DNA from: Xestospongia bergquistia
Taxonomy: Eukaryota > Porifera > Demospongiae > Haplosclerida > Petrosiidae
DNA length: 64,000 nucleotides
Assembly (NCBI GenBank): GCA_963965975.1
Contig: OZ014417.1
Span: 8,056,821-8,120,820 of the forward strand
Reading direction: 5' to 3'
Below, piece after piece: positions 44,720-58,500 of the stretch (within the stretch, counting starts at the first letter, position 1; each line of letters begins with the position of its first letter). The notes beneath the pieces were generated by a model that did not search any database, was not told where the DNA came from, and saw only the letters and a list, made by a program, of their open reading frames with translations. Made by a program: the position numbers and the translations under genes.

Positions 44720-45110
44720 TCAAACATCAGTTTGTACAAGTGAGTTACTACGAATTTTTCTCAAGGCTCTTTTCTTCTTATGACTTTCTTCATTTGTTCC
44801 ACTTTTACGTAATATTACATCATCAGGTTTGGTTGGACTCTGCGGCTCAAGTATTGTCTTCTCACTTAAATTGCCATAATCTGTGATACGAATCATACCA
44901 ACTTTTGTCTCTTCACTTTCTTCTTCCTCTTGAAGCGAGTTAGAGCCAAGACGACTGCGATAATACTTAGCACGTCTATTTACACCTGAAGTCAATATTG
45001 GTTGCCTAGGAAACAATAAAGTGATACATTTTGTATTAATGATATCAACCCTACTGATTTTGTTGGCCCAAGATATCTGGAAAAGGTTGAGAACTACCTC
45101 TAAAAATTAA
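44720..45110 (-). CDS. Probable alternative 3' exons of the NOS gene (unassigned)
   Basis: Minus-strand open exons with fair splice sites: about 45065-45105 (GSSQPFPDILGQQNQ), and about 44720-45005 starting after TTTCCTAG and reading QPILTSGVNRRAKYYRSRLG, then EEEESEETKVGMIRIT and KKKRALRKIRSNSLVQTDV before a stop. They lie just past the apparent NOS stop at 45344 on the same strand. I could not join them to NOS in phase. They may be an alternative NOS tail or a small separate gene. No domain is recognised; the sequence is charged and disordered in character. Confidence 0.35.
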
Positions 45111-45343
45111 GAAAAAATATTATCATATTAGCATTAATTAGCACCTTAAACAATATTTTGTGCTGGGTAGTAGTAATTAAGAACTATAATTACTTATTTA
45201 TAGTTAAAGGTTTGGCTGTATTATTAACACAAAAGATATCACTCAATATCCTAATAATATACTAATAGTATACTAATTTGCTGTCATCAATATCCTAATA
45301 ATATACTAATAATACACTAATTTCTTAAGTGTTCCCAATCTAA

Positions 45344-48300
45344 TTATACCCATATTTTAATTGAGTTAGAGCTAGAGGGAGAGGGAGGAGGACTTGAGAA
45401 GGGATTGCTACAGACAGAATGAGATGAGGGACTCGAGGGTGGAGTATTGTATAACACTTGATACTGTCCCCTCGGTTGTTCCCATCTCTTCTGATCTTGC
45501 CATTTCTTCGTCTTCCCTCCCTTTTTCCCTTCACTTGTTGTATTTTGTTCTACGTACAATCTGGTCATAGGAGATACAGGTTCATTAGCTGATGTCGGCG
45601 TAGGAATCAATACAGTCACTGTAGGACGTTTTGGAAGTCTGGAGGGAATGCGGAAACTGCCATCAATAGGAGTGTCTGGTATTGCAGGCTGTATGAGATA
45701 ATGATGTCATTATGATGTCATACATTGTATCCTTACAGTGGTAGGTGTGACTGGTGGTCGAGCAGACATTGGTGTTAGCGGATTACCATCTGCAGCTGTT
45801 ACTAAAATTCTCCAAGCTCTGAGAATAGAAAGAATAAAGAAAGATTAAGAGAAAATCCTCACTTTTTAGCAGCTGCTCTAACTCTGTTAGTAACTTCAGC
45901 TGTTTTAAGCGTCACTCCAAAAATGTCTTCATGATAGTAACCATTATCCTTGAGTGTGTAAAAATAATAACTATCTGTCCATTTGACCATCAATCCATCC
46001 ATCTGTCCATTTTTACTACCTTCATGGACTCAATTAATTGGCGTGCTTCATCAGCAGACATAGCTGCATTCTCTTCAAAGATATTTTGGAGGGTACGTCC
46101 CACGTCTGCTGCCATGGAAATGTCCCCACACACATAAAAATGGCCCCTTTCTTCAATCAATTGTTGGACAATCATATCAGCATCCTTCTTTAATAAATGT
46201 TGAACATATGTCTAAAAATATACATGTAGATACAAGAACATGTCTTCATGAACAATGTACCTTTTGTTGGTCAGGTTCTCTGGAGAATGCAACGCGAACA
46301 TTAGTTAAAGCACCAGTAATGTGAGCCTTCTGTATCTCCTCTTTATAAATGTAATCAGTATCGCTACGACGACAACCAAAATACAACGTCATTTCTCCCC
46401 ATTCTCGTTGTCGTGCAGCAATCAACTCAGCCAGATTTTTACTCTGAAATTCATCAGAAGCTGAACGTCGTAGCGGATTAAATGGTTTATTTGTTGGGAG
46501 TTCAAAATGTATTTTCTTTTGTGGTTTGTTATCTTCTTCATCTTTGTCCTCGTCTAAGTCACTTTCCTCATCCTCTTCAAGATCAGAGACAGGTGCCTGT
46601 TGACGAATTTCTACTTCTAGCATGCTTGCAACTGGAGCTGTTACCGTGGAAACAAAACCACGACGATGGCCAGGAATTTGTAGACCACCAGCTGTTCCAA
46701 TGCTAATTTTATTAGCTGGGGTATCTGGTATTTGAGCTTGTCCCTTTTTAATACGACGAGGACCAGGAGGTTGTGTTGGAGTGATTGCTGAGAGAAGTTG
46801 CTTTTTCAAAGCTTCACTTCTGGCATGCATCCTTTCTTGCCAGAAACCTCTGAATGGCGCTATTCCAGTCCCTGGTCCCACCATAACGATAGGAGTATGA
46901 GTGTCTTCTGGCATGTGAAATGAAGTGGCTCTGAGAAAGGTTGTATTTAATGCTATAATTATGCTGACTTACCTTCTGACAACACAAGGTATACTGGATC
47001 CAGTTTCTAGCTTATTTAACCAAGTTGAACACACTCCATAATGACGAGGTCCTCGGCCACCCCTTTTCCTAAACATTACCACGGCAACAGTAATATGAAT
47101 TTCATTGGGATAAACTTTAGGCGAAGAACTGATGGAATAATAGCGCTATTAAAATATCGGAGATATAAGAATTATATCAAAGAGAGAACTGTCTACTTAC
47201 ACATTGTAATAATGGAAGCTGTTGTAGAAGTAATGCTACGTCAAGTTTTAATGAATGAAATTGATCAAGGACTTCAATTAAATTTGGAAATCGTTCATAT
47301 TTCCAATCTTCGTACAAATCCCCTCCTCTTCCAAGTTCTTGTAATGTTTCTTGATCAACTTGACGTGTTGCCTATTGAGAAATGGATAGATATTGTGAGT
47401 ATAATGGATACATGAATATAGATGGTACCATTTTTTGAAACAGCTGTAGCAGCTGTGGAGTGGGCGGAGTCGTAATATCAAGATAATAAGTAAATGCCTC
47501 AATTAAAGTAACAGGAACTGGCAAACGTCTTTCAGTAATCCATGTGGTTGTTTCTGAATGGACATATGAATTGAAAATGGACACATGGTCAGCAAAATGG
47601 ATCAATGATAGATTGACGTACCGTCTTGATTTATGATCGAGGACTCAACAATTATTGGTTCTTCAGGAGAACAAGGTAAGTTGAGTCTTCCAAGCAGTTC
47701 TTTGACAAGGTTTGGATTATTTTGAGCATAAATAGCAATGTGATCTCCAGGTTGATAGGACATGTGACGTTGAGGTTCAAGAGTAACCAGAATAGTACTT
47801 CGTCTAGAGAGAGTGAGAGAGAGATGCAATAAAATATTGATAAAAACATACTCAGAGTGCTGTGATTGGAGTTTGGTACGAGACTTCAAAGTGGCAGTAT
47901 GAACTTTCTTGTTATGAACATGAGATAAATCTATTGGAAGAAAAGACTCACTCAAAATAGACTTCAATGTTGTTATCAAAGGACATCTTCCTAAGGACTG
48001 TACTAACCTCTACAAAGATCTTTGGTTGGTGTTACATCTCTGAATGGTGTAATACGAAAACAGTCCTTCTTGTACTCTGATTTACCAGGAGTAAATTCAT
48101 TCTCTTCTATTCGTGGTGATATTCGATATAACTCACAAGTTTTCTAGGAAACAATAAAAAAATATCATTAAAATAAAAAAAGAGACAAAATTTGAAAAAA
48201 ATAACAAAATTTGAAAAAAGATAAAATTTTTAAAAAGTTAAGATTACCATGTAACACTCTCGTAGCCAACTTTGAAAGCTTTCCTCTTGTCCACAGAGCT

Positions 48301-51300
48301 CATCTCCTTCACCACATGGGTATGTCTGTTCTGCTCCAAGAGACATAAAGAGATTGTCCATTGTATGAGCAAAAGCACAGAAGTTGGGATAAGCACGTGA
48401 ACCTAATCCAAAAACAGCATATCTAAAATGGATGGATAAATAGAATTTATGGATGGACAGACAGACAAATGGACATACTTCACTTGTGATAAAGGTTGTG
48501 CCATATCTTCTCGTGCTTTAGCTAACATTTCAGCAGATGGTCGAACTACAGCGCTAACTCGCTGTGACCTTTTCTGAGGCATGAACCTACAAATATTACA
48601 TTTTACTTCATAAACCACACCCCTTTGATCTTACCCTCCTACTCGACCAGCTCGTAGATCTAATAGATAACGTCCAAACAACTAATACAAAACAATTTAA
48701 AATCATAAACAAAAACAAACAAACAAATACCTCTCCATTTGAAGGTGGATCACCACTCCCAAAAGTACTCGTTACAATCAGGACCAGCTGCTCATGTTCT
48801 AAATTTGCTTTGTTGTACTCGTCCATAGAATAAACTGAACAGTTGAATGTACGATCAAATAGATTTTTGACAATGTTAGCGTAGTTCTTGGAACGTCCTG
48901 TTTCAGTAGCATACAATACAGTGGCTTTAATTCTCTTTGATCTGACAGTCTTCATCATTCTTTGGGTCTCAATTACCATACTGTGGAATAGAAGGAAATG
49001 GATGGATGATTTCTTAATAGACATATAGAAAATTTACACCAATAAATACATTGAAAATAAATTGAATCTATAAGTATGAACTTGATAGATGCATAGCAAT
49101 ATAAATGGATCAATAGATGATATAATAAATACCATTACTTCATTAATTAATTAATTAACTAATTAAATAGAGAACTCACTCAACAATTGTTTTGAATTTT
49201 TTAGGCCCACCTAGCCGTGGCATGTCACCAGGTAAATGATAATACTTCCAGGCTTCTTCCTATATTGCATCATAATGATATCATAATGATGACATAGTTA
49301 ATACCTGATACTCATAACTTGGTGAAAGATAATAGAGCAACATTTCTTGATGGAAGAGTTTTGTAGTGCCACCAGAAATGGGTGGGACTAGCCACACCCA
49401 GTCAGCAGGACATCCACCACGTATTACACTCTACAACAATCAATTAATAAATATAATAACAAAATTAACAGGGTTTACCTCATTTTTAAAGAATGTCATA
49501 AACGACTCAGTTGCTGAATGATGATCAACAATAGTGACTCCAGCTTTCTATTAAGATATAATATTATGACAATACTGGATTTATCATACTTGATAACTGT
49601 ATAAAACAGCAGTATTCATCTCAACCAAAGCCCTGTCTCTCCATAATCGATATGAACCAGTATTCAGGCCCATTTTTTCAGCCACGGGCTAATAAGTGAT
49701 TTAATATTTTCTAATTATTTTATTTATTAATTACTTTCAACATGTTATAGCGATATTCATCAGAAAAATTTCGTGCTCCTATTTCTGAGCTCATGTACCA
49801 ACCATTGAATGGAGCAGCTGTAAATTCTAAACCTCCAACATCTAACATCAATGCTGACACAGCAGGTACAGCATACCAACGTAAATTGAGATCCCTGAAC
49901 CATTTGTACCTGGATATAGAAATGTTCATATCTAACTGTTCATCTATCCATCCATTCTTCCATCCATCCATCCATTCTTCCATTCATTCATCCATTCTTC
50001 CATCCATCCTTCCATCCATCCATTCTTCCATTCATTCATCCATTCTTCCATCCATCCATCCATCCATCCATTCTTCCATTCATTCATCCATTCTTCCATC
50101 CATCCATCCATTCTTCCATTCATTCATCCATTCTTCCATCCATCCTTCCATCCATCCATTCTTCCATTCATTCATCCATTCTTCCATCCATCCATCCATT
50201 CTTCCATTCATTCATCCATTCTTCCATTCATTCATCCATTCTTCCATCCATTCTTCCATTCATTCATCCATTTTTATATCTTACTCTGGATGTATAATGT
50301 CTATTTGAAGTACAAGATCATTTGGTATTACAAATACTTCAGGATCTCCTCCATTAGCTTGTAATACTAATGGTAGAACATCAAACATTCCAGGATGTCC
50401 ATAAGGTGGAGACCAACCCAAACGACGGCATACCTAGATGTATGGATGAATGAATGAACAAATGGACAGATGAATAGAACAATAAGAGTGTCAATGGACA
50501 GATGATGGAACAATAAGAGTGTCGATGGACAGATGATGAGAGTGTCAATGGACAGATGATGGAACAATAAGAGTGTCAATGGACAGATGATGGAACAATA
50601 AGAGTGTCGATGGACAGATGATGAGAGTGTCAATGGACAGATGAATAGAACAATAAGAGTGTCAATGGACAGATGATGAGAGTGTCAATGGACAGATGAA
50701 TAGAACAATAAGAGTGTCAATGGACAGATGATGGAACAATAAGAGTGTCGATGGACAGATGATGAGAGTGTCAATGGACAGATGAATAGAACAATAAGAG
50801 TGTCAATGGACAGATGATGGAACAATAAGAGTGTCGATGGACAGATGATGAGAGTGTCAATGGACAGATGATGAGAGTGTCAATGGACAGATGATGGAAC
50901 AATAAGAGTGTCGATGGTCAGATGATGAGAGTGTCAATGGACAGATGAATAGAACAATAAGAATGTCAATGGACAGATGATGGAACAATAAGAGTGTCAA
51001 TGGACAGATGATGAGAGTGTCAATGGACAGATGATGGAACAATAAGAGTGTCAATGGACAGATGATGGAACAATAAGAGTGTCGATGGACAGATGATGGA
51101 ACAATAAGAGTGTCAATGGACAGATGATGGAACAATAAGAGTGTCGATGGACAGATGATGAGAGTGTCAATGGACAGATGAATAGAACAATAAGAGTGTC
51201 AATGGACAGATGATGGAACAATAAGAGTGTCGATGGACAGATGATGAGAGTGTCAATGGACAGATGAATAGAACAATAAGAGTGTCAATGGACAGATGAT

Positions 51301-54300
51301 GGAACAATAAGAGTGTCGATGGACAGATGATGAGAGTGTCAATGGACAGATGAATAGAACAATAAGAGTGTCAATGGACAGATGATGGAACAATAAGAGT
51401 GTCAATGGACAGATGATGAGAGTGTCAATGGACAGATGATGGAACAATAAGAGTGTCGATGGACAGATGATGGAACAATAAGAGTGTCGATGGACAGATG
51501 ATGAGAGTGTCAATGGACAGATGATGGAACAATAAGAGTGTCGATGGACAGATGATGAGAGTGTCAATGGACAGATGAATAGAACAATAAGAGTGTCAAT
51601 GGACAGATGATGGAACAATAAGAGTGTCGATGGACAGATGATGAGAGTGTCAATGGACAGATGAATAGAACAATAAGAGTGTCAATGGACAGATGATGGA
51701 ACAATAAGAGTGTCAATGGACAGATGATGAGAGTGTCAATGGACAGATGATGGAACAATAAGAGTGTCAATGGACAGATGATGGAACAATAAGAGTGTCG
51801 ATGGACAGATGATGAGAGTGTCAATGGACAGATGAATAGAACAATAAGAGTGTCAATGGACAGATGATGGAACAATAAGAGTGTCGATGGACAGATGATG
51901 AGAGTGTCAATGGACAGATGATGGAACAATAAGAGTGTCAATGGACAGATGATGGAACAATAAGAGTGTCGATGGACAGATGATGAGAGTGTCAATGGAC
52001 AGATGAATAGAACAATAAGAGTGTCAATGGACAGATGATGGAACAATAAGAGTGTCGATGGACAGATGATGAGAGTGTCAATGGACAGATGAATAGAACA
52101 ATAAGAGTGTCAATGGACAGATGATGGAACAATAAGAGTGTCGATGGACAGATGATGAGAGTGTCAATGGACAGATGATGGAACAATAAGAGTGTCAATG
52201 GACAGATGATGGAACAATAAGAGTGTCGATGGTCAGATGATGAGAGTGTCAATGGACAGATGAATAGAACAATAAGAATGTCAATGGACAGATGATGGAA
52301 CAATAAGAGTGTCAATGGACAGATGATGAGAGTGTCAATGGACAGATGATGGAACAATAAGAGTGTCAATGGACAGATGATGGAACAATAAGAGTGTCGA
52401 TGGACAGATGATGGAACAATAAGAGTGTCAATGGACAGATGATGGAACAATAAGAGTGTCGATGGACAGATGATGAGAGTGTCAATGGACAGATGAATAG
52501 AACAATAAGAGTGTCAATGGACAGATGATGGAACAATAAGAGTGTCGATGGACAGATGATGAGAGTGTCAATGGACAGATGAATAGAACAATAAGAGTGT
52601 CAATGGACAGATGATGGAACAATAAGAGTGTCGATGGACAGATGATGAGAGTGTCAATGGACAGATGAATAGAACAATAAGAGTGTCAATGGACAGATGA
52701 TGGAACAATAAGAGTGTCAATGGACAGATGATGAGAGTGTCAATGGACAGATGATGGAACAATAAGAGTGTCGATGGACAGATGATGGAACAATAAGAGT
52801 GTCGATGGACAGATGATGAGAGTGTCAATGGACAGATGATGGAACAATAAGAGTGTCGATGGACAGATGATGAGAGTGTCAATGGACAGATGAATAGAAC
52901 AATAAGAGTGTCAATGGACAGATGATGGAACAATAAGAGTGTCGATGGACAGATGATGAGAGTGTCAATGGACAGATGAATAGAACAATAAGAGTGTCAA
53001 TGGACAGATGATGGAACAATAAGAGTGTCAATGGACAGATGATGAGAGTGTCAATGGACAGATGATGGAACAATAAGAGTGTCAATGGACAGATGATGGA
53101 ACAATAAGAGTGTCGATGGACAGATGATGAGAGTGTCAATGGACAGATGAATAGAACAATAAGAGTGTCAATGGACAGATGATGGAACAATAAGAGTGTC
53201 GATAGACAGATGATGAGAGTGTCAATGGACAGATGATGGAACAATAAGAGTGTCAATGGACAGATGATGGAACAATAAGAGTGTCGATGGACAGATGATG
53301 AGAGTGTCAATGGACAGATGAATAGAACAATAAGAGTGTCAATGGACAGATGATGGAACAATAAGAGTGTCGATGGACAGATGATGAGAGTGTCAATGGA
53401 CAGATGATGAGAGTGTCAATGGACAGATGAATAGAACAATAAGAGTGTCAATGGACAGATGATGAGAGTGTCAATGGACAGATGAATAGAACAATAAGAG
53501 TGTCAATGGACAGATGATGGAACAATAAGAGTGTCGATGGACAGATGATGAGAGTGTCAATGGACAGATGAATAGAACAATAAGAGTGTCAATGGACAGA
53601 TGATGGAACAATAAGAGTGTCGATGGACAGATGATGAGAGTGTCAATGGACAGATGATGAGAGTGTCAATGGACAGATGATGGAACAATAAGAGTGTCGA
53701 TGGTCAGATGATGAGAGTGTCAATGGACAGATGAATAGAACAATAAGAATGTCAATGGACAGATGATGGAACAATAAGAGTGTCAATGGACAGATGATGA
53801 GAGTGTCAATGGACAGATGATGGAACAATAAGAGTGTCAATGGACAGATGATGGAACAATAAGAGTGTCGATGGACAGATGATGGAACAATAAGAGTGTC
53901 AATGGACAGATGATGGAACAATAAGAGTGTCGATGGACAGATGATGAGAGTGTCAATGGACAGATGAATAGAACAATAAGAGTGTCAATGGACAGATGAT
54001 GGAACAATAAGAGTGTCGATGGACAGATGATGAGAGTGTCAATGGACAGATGAATAGAACAATAAGAGTGTCAATGGACAGATGATGGAACAATAAGAGT
54101 GTCGATGGACAGATGATGAGAGTGTCAATGGACAGATGATGAGAGTGTCAATGGACAGATGATGGAACAATAAGAGTGTCAATGGACAGATGATGGAACA
54201 ATAAGAGTGTCGATGGACAGATGATGAGAGTGTCAATGGACAGATGAATAGAACAATAAGAGTGTCAATGGACAGATGATGGAACAATAAGAGTGTCGAT

Positions 54301-55395
54301 GGACAGATGATGAGAGTGTCAATGGACAGATGATGGAACAATAAGAGTGTCAATGGACAGATGATGGAACAATAAGAGTGTCGATGGACAGATGATGAGA
54401 GTGTCAATGGACAGATGAATAGAACAATAAGAGTGTCAATGGACAGATGATGGAACAATAAGAGTGTCGATGGACAGATGATGAGAGTGTCAATGGACAG
54501 ATGATGGAACAATAAGAGTGTCAATGGACAGATGATGGAACAATAAGAGTGTCGATGGACAGATGATGAGAGTGTCAATGGACAGATGAATAGAACAATA
54601 AGAGTGTCAATGGACAGATGATGGAACAATAAGAGTGTCGATGGACAGATGATGAGAGTGTCAATGGACAGATGATGGAACAATAAGAGTGTCAGTGGAC
54701 AGATGATGGAACAACCCAAACGATGGCATACCTAGATGTATGGATGAATGAATGAACAAATGGACAGATGATGGAACAATAAGAGTGTCAATGGACAGAT
54801 GATGGAACAATAAGAGTGTCAATGGACAGATGATGGAACAATAAGAGTGTCAATGGACAGATGAATTGAAAGAGTCCATTAATTGTTTAATAAATTATAT
54901 AATGTAATGTACCTCTGTAAATTCTACACTGTCAGGATCTCCTATAATACTACCATCTGGTTTCTTATAACCAGCATATCGAATTAATTGTACATTCCAA
55001 ACTCTAAAGTCAGAATTTGGTTTAGTACGATGACGAAATACTGTAATAGTTGACCTGAAAATGAGAAATATGATAATAATAAAAATATATTTTCCACATC
55101 CTCTTTTATCAAAACATTTATTTTATAGCTTCCTTAGGGACTCTACTCTATTGTAGTAAGATAATAGTGAGGGGGAGGCTTTGATCAACTGTACAGGAAA
55201 TAACTGACATTTTTTGATACCACAAACTAAGAAGTCAGTCTGTTCCCTGTCCATTATCTATTTATCCACCTGATATTTCCTCCATTGGTTGCATAGCGAA
55301 GATGATCACAAATTGCTTCAAACATTTCCTTCGTAGTGTTAGCATCTCGTGCATCTAAAACCTAAGAGGGAGAGAGAGAGAGACAGAAACAGAGT

Positions 55396-55431
<36 letters not shown>

Positions 55432-55490
55432 GACAGAGAGAGAGACAGAGAGATAGAGACAGAGAAAGAGAGAGAGAGTGAGACAGAGAC

Positions 55491-55565
<75 letters not shown>

Positions 55566-58500
55566 CAGACAGATAGAGAGAGAGAGAGAGAGACAGAGAG
55601 AGAGAGTGAGACAGAGACAGAGTGAGAGAGACAGAGACAGAGACAGAGACAGAGAGAGATGAAACAGAATTTTAAACAACACCAAATTGTGTTTGTGTGA
55701 GGACATAACATTAATATTTTGCGCCTTTCACTGAATAACACACATTCTATCTTTTAATATATTAATATAACCACAAGTTAATATACCCTTCAAAGAACAT
55801 GGATGTTTACATATAAATATGACAGTCCAGCTGTGTTGATACCACACTAAACATACTACATTCTAAAATGGCAAAACTGCTTCAATATACACTGAAATAT
55901 TTAAACCATGTAGACAAAATAGCTTATTGACAATTTGTAATTGGTCAACAAATTTGCTGCTAATATAGACACTCTCTATATGTTACTATCTGCATTCTCT
56001 CGGGCTCCAAGTAGATCAGAGAAGTCAATAACTTGTGATATAAAACTCAAAAAAGTTAAAAAACATTAATTATATATACTAATATTAATTACATGTACTA
56101 ATATTAATTACATGTACTAATATTAATTACATGTGCTAATATGGCATTTTTTGATTGTTCTCTATTACTTTACTACAGAATATAATCAATTGTTCCTAGA
56201 GCCTTCCTACACAACAATATCAAAATAAATTAGATTAAAATAGTTAGTTATTATAAGAACATTTATCAAATGACAATATCAACCACAAGCTATGTTACTA
56301 CTAACTATGGACTTCCTTATCTTGTTCCTATCAAATTTTCTAGTTACTATGTGAGCCAAATTCTTTACAAGTTTATAAGTCCATTGAAAATGTCCAAAGG
56401 CATCCAGCCTTATGGTCTGATACCTAAACTTTAAAAACTTCATTCCAATTAAGTGGAATCAGACCCTAAACCATTAGAGATAAGTACCTTAAAATATTGC
56501 TACTATAATTCTATTCACTATATATAGTGTTAGCTGGTGTACTAATTGTCTCTACTAGTTTTTAGAAACAATTAACCTGATGCACTCCTTAACACTGATA
56601 AAAGGAGGACATATATGTGCAGATAATAATCCCTTCACAACACCTGTATTCTTGACATATGTCATTAATATGTTCTTATATAAACTGTTATTGTAAGAGT
56701 AAAACTTCCTGACATTTTATCAAATTAACTATTGTATGGAATATTAAGGTTAGTACAGGTATTAAATCATAAGGTTGAAGTACAGGTATCAGACCACAAG
56801 GTCAGGTTGAGGTACATGTATTAGATCATAAGACTGAAGTATGGGCATCAGACCATAAGGTCAAGTTGAGGTACAGGCATCAGATCATAAGACTGAAGTA
56901 TGGGTATCAGACCATAAGGTCAGGTTGAAGTACATGTATTAGATCATAAGACTGAAGTATGGGCATCAGACCATAAGGTCAAGTTGAAGTACATGTATTA
57001 AATCATAAGACTGAAGTATGGGTATCAGACCATAAGGTCAAGTTGAAGTACATGTATTAGATCATAAGACTGAAGTATGGGTATCAGACCATAAGGTCAA
57101 GTTGAAGTACATGTATTAGATCATAAGACTGAAGTATGGGTATCAGACCATAAGGTCAAGTTGAAGTACATGTATTAGATCATAAGACTGAAGTATGGGT
57201 ATCAGACCATAAGGTCAAGTTGAAGTACAATTATGAAACATTAAGTCAATTAAATTAATTAATATCCTATTTTCTCTATATAGTAGTTTTCTTTTAATAA
57301 TTCAATAATTGTAACTTAATGTAATTATGATATGTTTAATTTGAAAATAATTTCATATAATTATTTCCTTTTAATATAATACATATTATTGTTGCCAACA
57401 AACATCCGTTGACATCATACATAATTACTCAATGCTCCAGAGAATTATCTCACCTCAAGTTGTCTCCACACAATACGATTAACACATCGTGGTGCATTTC
57501 TCCATGCTAAGCGAGCTCCATAAACTAACTCTTCATATGTTAAATCGTAATGTCCCTTCTCTTCAATTTCATTTTTGACTTGTTTAAGACGTTCTTGTAA
57601 TTTATCATCGTAATCCTCTCCAAGAGCCCTAAGGAAAGGAGGATGAAGAAGAGTTAGAGAAGAATTTTGAATAAACAATGAATAGTCATAGATCATATTA
57701 TATACTGAAGTATCTAAGTCTGTTGAAGAGCGCTCAATATCGTTTAGACAGAGCGGGTTAGAACAGAATTAAAGGACAAAAGAACAGAGCTCTCACTATG
57801 TTACTGTTACTCCAAGTTTCACGCGTTATGATGTGATCATCAGACAGATGATTGCATAACGCATGAAACTTGGAGTAACAGCACATAGTGAGAGCTCTAT
57901 TCTTTTGTCCTTTAATTCTGTTCGGATCATATTACATATATAAATATTACAATTATAATACATTAATTCTGTGGTTACATTTTCTGGGAATCGTAATAAA
58001 TTCTAATGAATTCTTCAGCTTTTTCAGCCATCTTGTCTTTGGGACGAGGTGGTCCATAAGGACGTGAGCGAGGATGTTCTTTTGGCCAAATTTGAGATCC
58101 AACACAATGTGTAGGATGACAACCAGTAGTTTTAGTCTATGAAATGGACAAACAATAACTAAAATGGACAGATAACAAGATACAATCTATCTCAATTTTA
58201 ACTACCTATACAAACTTATCTGCTTTATATCAAACATTCTTTTATAAACATGATCTCATTTTAACAGTTCAAATCTTACATTATGAATATAGTTACATTT
58301 ATAGACAATAGCTAACGAGATTGACTTAAAATTGTTTATTTAATTTCAAAACAAATTCAACTAAATATTTTCCACAAGAAATTTTTACTAATTAACAAAT
58401 AATTTACCAGCTGTCAACCTTTGAAGTAACATTAATACGATCTTTGAAAGTTTAACTATTAACTCAATTAAGACTTTAACACAAGGTCATGTTAACAAGA

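Noticed and set aside
49793-50308. Plus-strand 171-codon frame rich in Ser, His, Ile and Pro
   Set aside because: It runs antisense to a NOS exon and then through the CCAT-type intronic repeat. No coding signature.
50857-54719. Series of minus-strand open frames of 90-226 codons rich in Leu, Ser, His, Ile and Cys
   Set aside because: They are translations of the NOS intronic minisatellite. All share the same repeated words ([16 protein letters not shown]), and their borders follow repeat units, not gene signals.
50441-54866. Could the array be a CRISPR locus?
   Set aside because: The segments between repeated cores are themselves identical, not unique spacers. There are no cas genes, and the locus is an intron of an animal gene.
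55355-55741. Leu/Ser/Val/Cys repeat frames of 114-128 codons
   Set aside because: Translation of an (AG)n/(ACAG)n microsatellite.
57761-57926. Fold-back sequence as a structural RNA gene or a transcription terminator
   Set aside because: Long perfect arms in an intron with no promoter evidence fit a mobile fold-back element better.
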